DNA of 64,000 nucleotides from Pseudomonas reinekei. GTDB taxonomy: Bacteria; Pseudomonadota; Gammaproteobacteria; Pseudomonadales; Pseudomonadaceae. The stretch covers positions 1 to 64,000 of the forward strand of contig NZ_MSTQ01000016.1 in the NCBI RefSeq assembly GCF_001945365.1, in the 5' to 3' direction. Numbering within the stretch: position 1 is the stretch's first letter; each line of letters starts with the position of its first letter. The position numbers and the translations under genes are program-made. The notes beneath the pieces were generated by a model. The model searched no databases. It had not been told where the DNA came from and saw only the letters and a list, made by a program, of their open reading frames with translations. Below are positions 32,604-40,740 of this stretch, one piece after another.

Positions 32604-34000
32604 GGCCTCTTCGCTGGCAAGCCAGCTCCCACAAGGACTTGCATGTCTTCAGGCATTACACCGCTCACTGTGGGAGCTGGTTTGTCAGCGATGGCGGTTT
32701 CAACATCCGGCGCAAACAGTACGGCGATCGCCCGCGGATTGGACGGAAAATAAAAATGCACATAAGAAGCCGTCATCCGCCCCTCACGATAAACCGCTTC
32801 GGCTCCACGCCCGCCATTAAGACTCGAGCCCCGGGCAATCGGCACCAGTTCAGTGGTGGTCAGCGAGTGATGATAGGTGTGCCCGCGCAGCATCCCTTCC
32901 GGCAGTTCAACCGCCTGCAAGGCCAACGCGGCCAGGCGCTTTTGCATCACTGCGTCACCGCTCAGCAAACCGACCAGTTCAGCGCAGGTGCCTTCGACAT
33001 CGGTCAACGAATCGAGCAGATAAAGCATGCCGCCACATTCGGCCAGCAACGGCTTACCTGCGGCATGGTGCGCGCGGATGGCGTTCAGCATCGAGGTGTT
33101 TTGCGCCAGCGCCACATGATGCAACTCCGGATACCCCCCCGGCAGATACAAGCTGTCGGCCTCCGGTAATTGCGCGTCACGGATCGGCGAGAAAAAACGC
33201 AACTCAGCGCCCATCGCCCGCAACAAATCGAGACTGGCGCCATAGGTGAAGGCAAACGCTTCATCACGGGCCACGGCAATGCGCACACCGGCGAGCAATG
33301 GCTCGGCTGCAATCACATCGGGAGCGGCGAACTGCACCGCTGGCGGCAACGCGACTTCGCAACTGCTGGCCAGGGCTTCAGCCGCCGCATCAAGGCGAAC
33401 ATCGAGGTCGTTCAACTCGCTGGCCTGTACCAGCCCCAAGTGGCGGCTCGGCAATTCGATCCCGGTTTCCCGGGACAAGGCGCCATACCAGCGCAGGCCT
33501 TCGGTCAGGCTGCCCTCAAGCAATTGCGCGTGACGCAGGGTGCCGACGCGATTGGCCAGGACCCCGGCAAACGGCAAATCTGGCTGATAGCGCGCCAGCC
33601 CGAGGGCCAGGGCGCCAAAGGTCTGAGCCATGGCGGTGCCGTCGATGACAGCGAGCACCGGCACACCGAAGTGACGCGCCAGATCGGCACTCGACGGCGT
33701 GCCGTCGAACAGTCCCATCACGCCTTCGATCAAGATCAGATCGGCTTCAGCGGCGGCCTCCCACAACAGGCGACGACTTTCCTGCTCGCCGACCATCCAC
33801 ATATCCAATTGATAAACCGGCGCACCGCTGGCGCGCTCGAGAATCATCGGGTCGAGAAAGTCCGGGCCGCATTTGAACACGCGCACCTTGCGCCCCTGAT
33901 TGCGATGCAAACGGGCCAGTGCGGCGGTGACAGTGGTCTTGCCCTGACCGGAGGCCGGTGCGGCAATCAATACTGCCGGGCATTGGCGAGCGCTATTCAT
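32600..34000 (-). CDS. cobB: Cobyrinate a,c-diamide synthase with REPIN-derived C-terminus
   Basis: 466 residues. N-terminal ATPase with AAPASGQGKTTVTAAL P-loop, FKCGPDFLDPMI; C-terminal glutamine amidotransferase with PLLAECGGMLYLLDSL (nucleophile Cys) and LRGHTYHHSL. It amidates the a and c side chains of (hydrogeno)cobyrinic acid. Family members are usually about 430-435 residues; the extra ~30 C-terminal residues (ending VGAGLPAKRP) are translated REPIN sequence, and the frame then meets the bluB start in ATGA. The tail follows the end of the conserved domain (AIAVLFAP), so the enzyme is probably active. Confidence 0.94.
   Translation of the reverse strand: MNSARQCPAVLIAAPASGQGKTTVTAALARLHRNQGRKVRVFKCGPDFLDPMILERASGAPVYQLDMWMVGEQESRRLLWEAAAEADLILIEGVMGLFDGTPSSADLARHFGVPVLAVIDGTAMAQTFGALALGLARYQPDLPFAGVLANRVGTLRHAQLLEGSLTEGLRWYGALSRETGIELPSRHLGLVQASELNDLDVRLDAAAEALASSCEVALPPAVQFAAPDVIAAEPLLAGVRIAVARDEAFAFTYGASLDLLRAMGAELRFFSPIRDAQLPEADSLYLPGGYPELHHVALAQNTSMLNAIRAHHAAGKPLLAECGGMLYLLDSLTDVEGTCAELVGLLSGDAVMQKRLAALALQAVELPEGMLRGHTYHHSLTTTELVPIARGSSLNGGRGAEAVYREGRMTASYVHFYFPSNPRAIAVLFAPDVETAIADKPAPTVSGVMPEDMQVLVGAGLPAKRP
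32606..32697. repeat. REPIN inside the 3' end of cobB
   Basis: Inverted REP copies at 32610-32634 (GCTGGCAAGCCAGCTCCCACA core) and 32668-32692 (TGTGGGAGCTGG core), same family as 9209-9298. Unusually, it is translated as the last ~29 codons of cobB. Confidence 0.9.
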
Positions 34001-34010
34001 ACCGTGCGGC

Positions 34011-34622
34011 TCACAGTTCCACGCCTTTCTGCGCTTTGATCCCGGCCTGGAAGGCGTGCTTGATCATGCCCATCTCGGTGACGGTGTCAGCCAGCTCGAT
34101 CATCTCCGGCTTGGCGCCGCGACCGGTGACCACCACGTGTTGCATCGGCGGACGCGCCTGCAAATCGCTGAGCACCTGATCCAGATCGAGATAACCGTGC
34201 TTGAGGGCGATGTTCAATTCGTCCAGCACCACCAGGCCAATGGATGGATCACGCAGCAGTTCCCGCGACACGGCCCAGGCGGCTTCGGCGGCGGCGATAT
34301 CACGCTGACGATCCTGGGTTTCCCAAGTGAAGCCCTCACCCATCACATGAAAACGCACCTGCTCGGGGAAGCGTCGGAAAAACAACTCTTCGCCGGTGCT
34401 GTTACGTCCCTTGATGAATTGCACAACGCCGCACTGCATGCCATGGCCCATGGATCGCGCGAGCATGCCAAACGCCGAGCTGCTCTTGCCTTTGCCGTTG
34501 CCGGTCAGCACCAGCAGCAGGCCGCACTCGTTCGGTGAGTTGGCAATGCGCTCGTCTATCACGGCTTTTTTGCGCAGCATGCGCGCCAGATGACGTTCGT
34601 CACGATCGGGGGTATCAGTCAT
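34011..34622 (-). CDS. cobO: Cob(I)yrinic acid a,c-diamide adenosyltransferase
   Basis: 203 residues from ATG 34622, preceded by GGAG. CobO/BtuR/CobA type: LLLVLTGNGKGKSSSAFGM (P-loop GNGKGKSS), QFIKGRNSTGEELFF, VVLDELNIALKHGYL and VVTGRGAKPEMIELAD. It transfers adenosine from ATP to Co(I) corrinoid. First gene of the cob operon, just downstream of the B12 riboswitch; cobB follows after ten bases. Confidence 0.95.
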   Translation of the reverse strand: MTDTPDRDERHLARMLRKKAVIDERIANSPNECGLLLVLTGNGKGKSSSAFGMLARSMGHGMQCGVVQFIKGRNSTGEELFFRRFPEQVRFHVMGEGFTWETQDRQRDIAAAEAAWAVSRELLRDPSIGLVVLDELNIALKHGYLDLDQVLSDLQARPPMQHVVVTGRGAKPEMIELADTVTEMGMIKHAFQAGIKAQKGVEL

Positions 34623-34717
34623 AGGGGAGCTCTCCGTTGAGGCTGGAATAACGGCGGGCAGGCACAAGAATAGACGGCAAGAAGCCTGGCATCGCCCACC
34701 GTGATGCCGCTTGGATG

Positions 34718-34925
34718 GATCAGGCCGGTCTCCGGACTCATGAGCGGCTTGCGCCAGACTGCGCGCCTTCCCATGTCTGTCGACACAGTGGCCAAGGCGC
34801 AGCCTTTCACCCATTTACCGTTGCGGGGGCAGCGTCGGGATTGCGGCTCTTCACTTCTGAAGCGCTCGCTCACCGACTTCCCTGTTTCACTCTGTCGACC
34901 CAAGCCACAGAGCACCTGAAACAAG
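34718..34925 (-). promoter_or_regulatory. Cobalamin (B12) riboswitch
   Basis: On the minus strand the conserved blocks occur in order: a purine-rich AGGGAA, the B12 box GCTGCCCCCGCAACGGTAA, GGCCACTG and GGGAAGGC, then ATGAGTCCGGAGACCGGCC, about 100 bases before cobO. This matches the Rfam cobalamin riboswitch layout. Adenosylcobalamin binding should shut down the downstream ten-gene cob operon. Confidence 0.95.
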
Positions 34926-35130
34926 CCGCGAAGGTTAGAGGGTTGGGGGTGGAGCGTCAATTGAAGACAGGGCGCACAGATGAATAACCGCCGCTGATCA
35001 ATAACCAGGCAGGCGATTGCTATCCCGGCATGGCCGCGCTGTTGAAGCAGGCTCGCGGCTGAAGGGTTGAACCAACCAGCGGCCAGGCTTCTCTATGATT
35101 AAATCAAGGCACCCACAGGGAAGATCCGCA

Positions 35131-36444
35131 ATGCGCACATCCGAGCTCATATTCGTTATTGCTCTCGCCGGAGGGCTCGTCGCTTGCGGCGAAACCTCCA
35201 GCTTGCAAGTCTCCGACGGCACCGGTCCGTCACCCAAGTTACCCGAACCCAATAAAACGCTATTCCCGACGATTAACATCGCCCCGGCCATCGGCTGGCC
35301 GGACGGTGCAAAACCCGTGGCGGCCAGCGGCACTCAAGTCGGCGCATTTGCCGATAATCTCGATCATCCGCGCTGGTTGTACGTCCTGCCCAATGGCGAC
35401 GTCCTGGTCGCCGAAACCAACGCCCCAGCCAAGCCCGATGACAACAAAGGCATCAAGGGCTGGATCACCGAGAAAGTCATGGGCCGCGCCGGAGCAGGCG
35501 TACCGAGCCCGAACCGCATCACGCTGCTGCGCGACAGCAATCACGACGGCATCGCTGAGACCCGCACGGTGTTCCTCGAAAACCTGAACTCGCCCTTCGG
35601 CATGACGCTGGTGGGCAATGACCTGTACGTGGCCGACACGGATCGCCTGCTGCGCTTCCACTACGAAACCGGCGACACCGCCATCAAGTCGCAACCAATC
35701 AAAGTCGTCGACCTGCCGGGGGGAACACTGAATCACCACTGGACCAAAAATGTGATTGCCAGCCGGGACGGCAGCAAGCTATTCGTCACGGTAGGCTCGA
35801 ACAGCAATGTCGGCGAAAACGGTATGGATCAGGAGCAAGGACGAGCGGCGATCTGGGAAGTGGATCGCGCCACCGGCAATCACCGGATCTTTGCCTCCGG
35901 GCTGCGCAATCCGAACGGCATGGCGTGGGAGCCGCGAAGCGGCGCACTGTGGACGGCGGTCAACGAGCGGGATGAAATCGGCAGCGACCTGGTGCCCGAT
36001 TACATCACTTCCGTAAAGGACGGTGGGTTTTACGGCTGGCCGTTCAGCTATTACGGCCAGCACGTCGACGTACGCGTCGAACCGCAAAACCCGAATCTGG
36101 TGGCCAAGGCAATCGCGCCGGACTACGCGGTCGGCCCGCACACCGCGTCGCTGGGCCTGACGTTCGCCGAAGGCAACACATTGCCGGCGCCATTCAAGGA
36201 AGGCGCCTTTATCGGCCAGCACGGGTCATGGAACCGCAAACCGCACAGCGGTTACAAAGTGATCTTTTTGCCATTTAGCGATGGCAAGCCGACGGGACAA
36301 CCGATTGATGTGCTCACCGGTTTTCTCAATGACGAAGAAAAAGCCATGGGTCGGCCAGTGGGTGTGGTGATCGATCAGCAGGGAGGCTTGCTGGTGGCCG
36401 ATGATGTGGGGAACAAGGTGTGGCGGGTCTCCGCGACTCAATAA
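35131..36444 (+). CDS. PQQ-dependent sugar dehydrogenase-like lipoprotein (sorbosone dehydrogenase family)
   Basis: 437 residues from ATG 35131 with GGGA upstream. Signal peptide with lipobox GGLVACG (Cys19). A six-bladed beta-propeller of the soluble-glucose-dehydrogenase type is shown by FADNLDHPRWLYVLPNGDVLVAE, NSPFGMTLVGNDLYVADT, HHWTKNVIASRDG, ASGLRNPNGMAWEP, IGQHGSWNRKPHSGYKVIF and PVGVVIDQQGGLLVADD. Relatives oxidise aldose sugars or sorbosone with PQQ in the periplasm. No PQQ genes are nearby. Substrate unknown; single gene. Confidence 0.87.
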   Translation: MRTSELIFVIALAGGLVACGETSSLQVSDGTGPSPKLPEPNKTLFPTINIAPAIGWPDGAKPVAASGTQVGAFADNLDHPRWLYVLPNGDVLVAETNAPAKPDDNKGIKGWITEKVMGRAGAGVPSPNRITLLRDSNHDGIAETRTVFLENLNSPFGMTLVGNDLYVADTDRLLRFHYETGDTAIKSQPIKVVDLPGGTLNHHWTKNVIASRDGSKLFVTVGSNSNVGENGMDQEQGRAAIWEVDRATGNHRIFASGLRNPNGMAWEPRSGALWTAVNERDEIGSDLVPDYITSVKDGGFYGWPFSYYGQHVDVRVEPQNPNLVAKAIAPDYAVGPHTASLGLTFAEGNTLPAPFKEGAFIGQHGSWNRKPHSGYKVIFLPFSDGKPTGQPIDVLTGFLNDEEKAMGRPVGVVIDQQGGLLVADDVGNKVWRVSATQ

Positions 36445-36457
36445 ACGCCTGCGATCG

Positions 36458-37111
36458 TTAGCGTTTACGACAGAGCGTGAGCCCATCCCCCAGCGGCAAC
36501 AACGACAGATCTACCCGCGCGTCATCCTTCAACGCTCGATTGAGCGCCTGGATCGCGCGGGTGTCTGCGCTCTGCGGATGGCTTTCCAGCACCCGGCCGC
36601 TCCACAGGGTGTTATCGAACACCGCCAGCCCACCGACCCGCAGCAAACGCAGCGCGTGCTCCAGATAGGCTGGGTAATTGGCCTTGTCGGCATCGATGAA
36701 AATCAGATCGAATTCGCCAGGCTGATCCAGCATACCGAGGGTTTGCAGAGCAGGCGCCAGGCGCAGATCAATGCGCTTGCCCAATCCGGCTTCTTCCCAG
36801 TAGCGACGTGCGATGGCGTTGTAGTCACCAGGCATGTCGCAGCAGATCAGCGAGCCCTCATCCGACAATGCCGCCGCCATGCACAGGGCGCTGTAACCGG
36901 TGAAGGTGCCGATCTCCAGCAACTGCCGCGCACCGGTGAGCTTCACCAGCAACGCGAGAAACTGCCCTTGCTCGGGCGCTACCTGCCAGCGCGCCATCGG
37001 CAATGCCTGGGTTTCGTCGCGCAAGCGCTTGAGCAGTGGGGTCTCGCGCAGGGAAACATCCAGAAGGTATTGATACAGCGAATCGTCGAGGTTGAGCGTG
37101 CGAGCAGTCAT
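36458..37111 (-). CDS. SAM-dependent O-methyltransferase (caffeoyl-CoA OMT-like)
   Basis: 217 residues, Rossmann methyltransferase of the O-methyltransferase family 3 (caffeoyl-CoA/catechol type). Marks: ARQLLEIGTFTGYSALCMA (SAM motif I), DLIFIDADKANYPAYLE (metal/substrate Asp) and GGLAVFDNTLWSGRV. Such enzymes are Mg-dependent and methylate catechol-like hydroxyls. It is in the same direction as, and 18 bases after, the NlpC/P60 gene at 37130-37666. No other clue to the substrate. Confidence 0.88.
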   Translation of the reverse strand: MTARTLNLDDSLYQYLLDVSLRETPLLKRLRDETQALPMARWQVAPEQGQFLALLVKLTGARQLLEIGTFTGYSALCMAAALSDEGSLICCDMPGDYNAIARRYWEEAGLGKRIDLRLAPALQTLGMLDQPGEFDLIFIDADKANYPAYLEHALRLLRVGGLAVFDNTLWSGRVLESHPQSADTRAIQALNRALKDDARVDLSLLPLGDGLTLCRKR

Positions 37112-37129
37112 GACGACAACCTCCGAAGA

Positions 37130-37666
37130 TTAGGGATTGCGCGCCAAATGCTCCGGCTGCAGGACGCGCTTGGCACTCAGGTAAGCTTTCTGCCAATACG
37201 CTTTGGACAGGCTGTCGAGCTTTACCGTGCCACCGGTGGCCGGCGCATGGACGAATCGCCCTTCGCCGACGTAAATCCCGGCATGGCTGACTTGGGAGCC
37301 GCCGTTGGTGGCGAAGAAAATCAGGTCACCGGTCTGCAAGCCTTCCTTGCCGACATTCGCCGCCTGCATGGTGATCATCTCGCGCGTGGTGCGCGGCAAG
37401 GAAATCCCGGTGACGTCACGGTACACATAGCCAATCAAGCCACTGCAATCAAAGCCTGAATCCGGTGTATTGCCGCCCCAGCGATAAGGCGTGCCCACAA
37501 GGCCCAACGCGCGAAACAGCACGTCTTCCGCTTCAGGTGAGAACGACTGGGAAGGACCGAACACGATGGGTGGCCTGACCACCGGCGCGGGTGGCGGCGT
37601 GCGGCTGGCGCAGGCGCTGAGCAGCGCGGCGAGGAACATGATTGCGAGGCGGGCCGACATCGACAT
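37130..37666 (-). CDS. NlpC/P60 family lipoprotein (peptidoglycan endopeptidase)
   Basis: 178 residues. Lipobox LLSAC (Cys19), then a Pro-rich linker and the NlpC/P60 domain: GTPYRWGGNTPDSGFDCSG (Cys74), QVSHAGIYVG (His128) and FVHAP (His140), a complete Cys-His-His catalytic set. It probably cleaves D-Glu-mDAP bonds in cell-wall stem peptides from the outer membrane. It is a paralogue of the next gene at 37832-38479, arranged in tandem with a terminator between them, so each is expressed separately. Confidence 0.9.
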   Translation of the reverse strand: MSMSARLAIMFLAALLSACASRTPPPAPVVRPPIVFGPSQSFSPEAEDVLFRALGLVGTPYRWGGNTPDSGFDCSGLIGYVYRDVTGISLPRTTREMITMQAANVGKEGLQTGDLIFFATNGGSQVSHAGIYVGEGRFVHAPATGGTVKLDSLSKAYWQKAYLSAKRVLQPEHLARNP

Positions 37667-37720
37667 AAGCAGAGCATCCTGATCTGGCTGCGGCTTTTTT
37701 CTGCTGGGACGCAGAAAAGA

Positions 37721-37751
37721 AAACCGCCTGCGCGGTACGCAGGCGGTTTGC
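37721..37751 (-). terminator. Rho-independent terminator
   Basis: AAACCGCCTGCG, five-base loop, CGCAGGCGGTTT, with a T-rich tail on the minus strand. It separates the two NlpC/P60 genes. Confidence 0.85.
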
Positions 37752-37831
37752 CATCATTGATAGATCAGAATTCTAGCGCTTATCAGGCAAACTTCAAGTA
37801 AGACTTTAAGTTCACCTTACAGAATGTCAGC

Positions 37832-38479
37832 TTACTTGCGAGCGGTGACGATTGGAGCTGCACCTGGCGCCATGGCGAGTGCACGCTTGGCTTCGATGAA
37901 GGTCTTGCTCCAGTAGCTGTCGCCCAGGCTATCGATCCGAACACCACCGCTACGGCGGCTGCTGGAATGGATGAACTGGTTGTCACCCAGATAGATCCCG
38001 GCATGGCTGACGCGACCACGGCGACCATTGGTGGCGAAGAACAACAGATCGCCCGGCTCGAGCTTGCTGCGCGACACCAGTGGTGCGTCCACGTTGATCA
38101 TTTCGCGGGTTGAGCGTGGCAGGTTCATGCCGGCCTCTTCGCGGAACAGGTAGCCGATGAAACCGCTGCAATCGAAGCCGGCTTCCGAGGTACCACCGAA
38201 ACGGTAACGGGTACCAATCAGCGACATGCCGCGTTCAAGGATGCTGTCTGCCAGAACCGGCAGCTGGTAGGACTTGCCATCGGCGAAGGCGGCCAGTTCT
38301 TTTTCGGTCGCCACTTCTTCTTGGTAAAGAGCTTCCTGATAACGAGCGGAAGACTGAGCGGTAACAGAGTTTTGAACCTGCTGTTGCTGCGCTTGCTGGG
38401 CCACTGGAGTGTGGGCAGCGCAACCGAACAACAGGGTAACGAGTGCGAGAGGCACGAGGGGTGCAAAGCGATTTAGCAT
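37832..38479 (-). CDS. NlpC/P60 family lipoprotein, second copy
   Basis: 215 residues from ATG 38479, chosen because a lipoprotein signal follows directly (MLNRFAPLVPLALVTLLFGC, Cys20); no good ribosome site is visible. A Gln-rich linker and short helical stretch (EVATEKELAAFADG) precede the NlpC/P60 domain: GTRYRFGGTSEAGFDCSGFI, RVSHAGIYLGDNQ and FIHSSSR, with the catalytic Cys, His and His all present. Probably a second peptidoglycan endopeptidase; the longer linker suggests a different reach or partner from the first copy. Confidence 0.9.
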   Translation of the reverse strand: MLNRFAPLVPLALVTLLFGCAAHTPVAQQAQQQQVQNSVTAQSSARYQEALYQEEVATEKELAAFADGKSYQLPVLADSILERGMSLIGTRYRFGGTSEAGFDCSGFIGYLFREEAGMNLPRSTREMINVDAPLVSRSKLEPGDLLFFATNGRRGRVSHAGIYLGDNQFIHSSSRRSGGVRIDSLGDSYWSKTFIEAKRALAMAPGAAPIVTARK

Positions 38480-38706
38480 GGGCACGACCGTGGCTGATAG
38501 TTGTAAAGAAGCCGAGACTATGCCCGCTATCATCCTCATTTGCAAATTCAATCGAACTTTTTGTGACTTATCGGTTTCTCGTTAACATCTAAGCGCTTAA
38601 GCCTATTTTGAATGTTGACGCAGCCTGCAACCGTGCAGGAAAGCGGATTTTCTGGCGCCTGAAATATGCCAGAAACCGCTTCAGACCTTGAATTTACCGG
38701 GTTCTG

Positions 38707-39411
38707 CTACCAACCCAGCGTCTCTTTAAGGAAGGGAATTGTCAGCTTGCGCTGGGCTTGAAGCGAGGCCTGATCGAGTTGTTCGAGCAAGTCGAAAAGC
38801 GCGCTCATGCTGCGGGTCCCACGGGTCAAAATAAAATGCCCGACTTCGTCGGTCAGGTGCAGGCCGCGACGGGATGCACGCAGTTGCAGGGCACGCAGTT
38901 TGTCTTCATCGGAGAGCGGGCGCATCTGGAAGATCAGCGCCAGGGTCAGACGGGATTTGAGGTCCGCCAGTTTCACCGGCAGTTCGCGCGGTGAAGTCGA
39001 TGCTGCAATCAGCAAGCGCCGACCGCTGTCACGCAGACGATTGAACAGATGGAACAGCGCTTCTTCCCAATCCGCCTTGCCTGCCACTGCATGCAAGTCA
39101 TCCAGACAGACCAGCTCATACTGTTCAAGGTTGTCGAGGATTTCGATGCCGCGATCCATCAACTCGGCCAACGGCAGATACACCGCCGGCTCACCCATCT
39201 GCTCGAATCGCAGGCAGGCGGCCTGCAACAGATGCGTACGCCCTACTCCGTGCTTGCCCCAAAGATAGATCAGACTCTCGGTCCAGCCGGCGTCGGCTTC
39301 GCACAGCCGCTCGACATAGCCGAGTGCAGCGGCATTGGCGCCTGGGTAGTAGTTGATAAAGGTGGCGTCGTCACGCAGACGCACACCTAGGGGCAACTGA
39401 ATCGGTTTCAT
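38707..39411 (-). CDS. hda: DnaA regulatory inactivator Hda
   Basis: 234 residues, DnaA-like AAA+ protein without a DNA-binding domain. N-terminal beta-clamp-binding peptide (IQLPLGV, residues 4-10), Walker A variant YLWGKHGVGRTHLL, Walker B ELVCLDDLHAVAG, Arg-finger region PPRELPVKLADLKSR-like (SPRELPVKLADLKSRL), and a C-terminal lid (RSMSALFDLLEQLDQASL). With the DNA-loaded clamp it triggers ATP hydrolysis on DnaA and prevents re-initiation. It lies downstream of the permease gene in the same orientation. Confidence 0.94.
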   Translation of the reverse strand: MKPIQLPLGVRLRDDATFINYYPGANAAALGYVERLCEADAGWTESLIYLWGKHGVGRTHLLQAACLRFEQMGEPAVYLPLAELMDRGIEILDNLEQYELVCLDDLHAVAGKADWEEALFHLFNRLRDSGRRLLIAASTSPRELPVKLADLKSRLTLALIFQMRPLSDEDKLRALQLRASRRGLHLTDEVGHFILTRGTRSMSALFDLLEQLDQASLQAQRKLTIPFLKETLGW

Positions 39412-39630
39412 GCTGACTGAACAGTTCCAAAGGAACCGTTAGTGGCCTCTGTGTAAAGTTTGCGAAGTTTATACCCGTGAAGCCGACCGCACAATGCGAC
39501 AGACCACAAGCAAAATCAAAGGTTTGCGTTGGCGCACCGGTTTTATGACAGTTTCTTTGGCGCGGCGGGCAACAAACCGGCGTCGAGTGCGGGTCATCCC
39601 GGAAGTGATCCAGGATGTCCGCGCTACCCG

Positions 39631-40704
39631 TTAGAGCTCGGGCTCATCAACACCACTGTAAATCTCAGAATCTTTATATAAATCATGCACATGGCGCACT
39701 AACACCATGATGACCGCCGCGACCGGCAGCGCCAGCAGAACACCGGTGAACCCGAACAACTCTCCACCGGCCAGAATCGCGAAGATCACCGCCACCGGGT
39801 GCAAGCCGATTCGATCCCCCACCAGCAACGGCGTCAGCACCATCCCCTCAAGCGCCTGCCCCACCATGAACACAGCGACGATGCCGACCATCGGGTACAG
39901 ATCACCGCCGAACTGGAACAACCCGGCAATCAGCGCCGCGCCGATACCGATCACAAAGCCCATGTACGGCACAATCGCCGCCAAGCCGGCAATCAGACCG
40001 ATCAGCAGGCCCAACTCCAATCCCACCAACATCAGGCCCGCGGCGTAGATCACGCCCAGAGCCACCATCACCAGCAGTTGCCCGCGAACGAACGCCCCAA
40101 GTACCTCATGGCACTCACCGGCCAGCATCACCGCGCGCTCTTCGCGGTCACGGGGCAACAGGCTGCGGATCTTGGCCATCATCAGGTCCCAATCGCGCAA
40201 CAGGTAAAAACTCACCACCGGGATCAGCACCAGATTCGCCAGCCAGCCAATCAGCGCAAGGCCAGAGGCCGTCGCCTGGCTCAGCACGACACCGACAATG
40301 TCAGTGGTTTGCCCCATGTGCTCGCTGATAGCCGCCTTGAGCTTGTCGAATTTCCAGAAACCCTCCGACAAGCCGAACTTCGACTGCGCCCACGGCAGAG
40401 CGGTGTGCTGCAGCCAATCAAGCATCTGTGGCGCCAGCTCATACAAGCGGAACAGTTGCTTGGCGAGCATCGGCACCAAGACCAGCAACAGCGCAGTGAC
40501 AATCAACGTGAACAGCGCGAACACCGTGATTACGCCCCAGGTGCGCGACAGCCCGGCCCTTTCCAGCCGGTCTACCACGGGATCGAACAGGTACGCCAAC
40601 AGTAACGCCACCAGGAACGGCGTGAGAATCGGATGTAACAGCCAGATAAACGCGCAGAGCAGGACCACTGCACCCAACCAGAACCAACGCCGCGTATCGG
40701 CCAT
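39631..40704 (-). CDS. AI-2E/PerM family permease
   Basis: 357 residues from ATG 40704, preferred because GGAG lies six bases before it (an ATG at 40716 is also in frame). About eight membrane helices; family marks are HPILTPFLVALLLAYLFDPVVD, VSFYLLRDWD, LGVIYAAGLMLVGLELGLLIG, VPYMGFVIGIG and GELFGFTGVLLALPVAAVIMV. The family includes PerM and TqsA (autoinducer-2 export) and Na+/H+ antiporter-like members; function here unknown. Upstream is the DUF2066 gene (36 bases), downstream hda, a linkage conserved in pseudomonads. Confidence 0.9.
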   Translation of the reverse strand: MADTRRWFWLGAVVLLCAFIWLLHPILTPFLVALLLAYLFDPVVDRLERAGLSRTWGVITVFALFTLIVTALLLVLVPMLAKQLFRLYELAPQMLDWLQHTALPWAQSKFGLSEGFWKFDKLKAAISEHMGQTTDIVGVVLSQATASGLALIGWLANLVLIPVVSFYLLRDWDLMMAKIRSLLPRDREERAVMLAGECHEVLGAFVRGQLLVMVALGVIYAAGLMLVGLELGLLIGLIAGLAAIVPYMGFVIGIGAALIAGLFQFGGDLYPMVGIVAVFMVGQALEGMVLTPLLVGDRIGLHPVAVIFAILAGGELFGFTGVLLALPVAAVIMVLVRHVHDLYKDSEIYSGVDEPEL

Positions 40705-40740
40705 GAACCACTCCATTGCTTCTATATAAAGAAAGAAAAT

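Noticed and set aside
34640..34716. Strong rho-independent terminator between the B12 riboswitch and cobO
   Set aside because: I saw no stem followed by a T run here, so translational control is more likely than transcription attenuation, but this was not settled.
39494..39634. A 46-codon Arg-rich plus-strand frame between hda and the permease gene
   Set aside because: No ribosome site, no terminator or promoter evidence and no recognisable pattern; likely chance.
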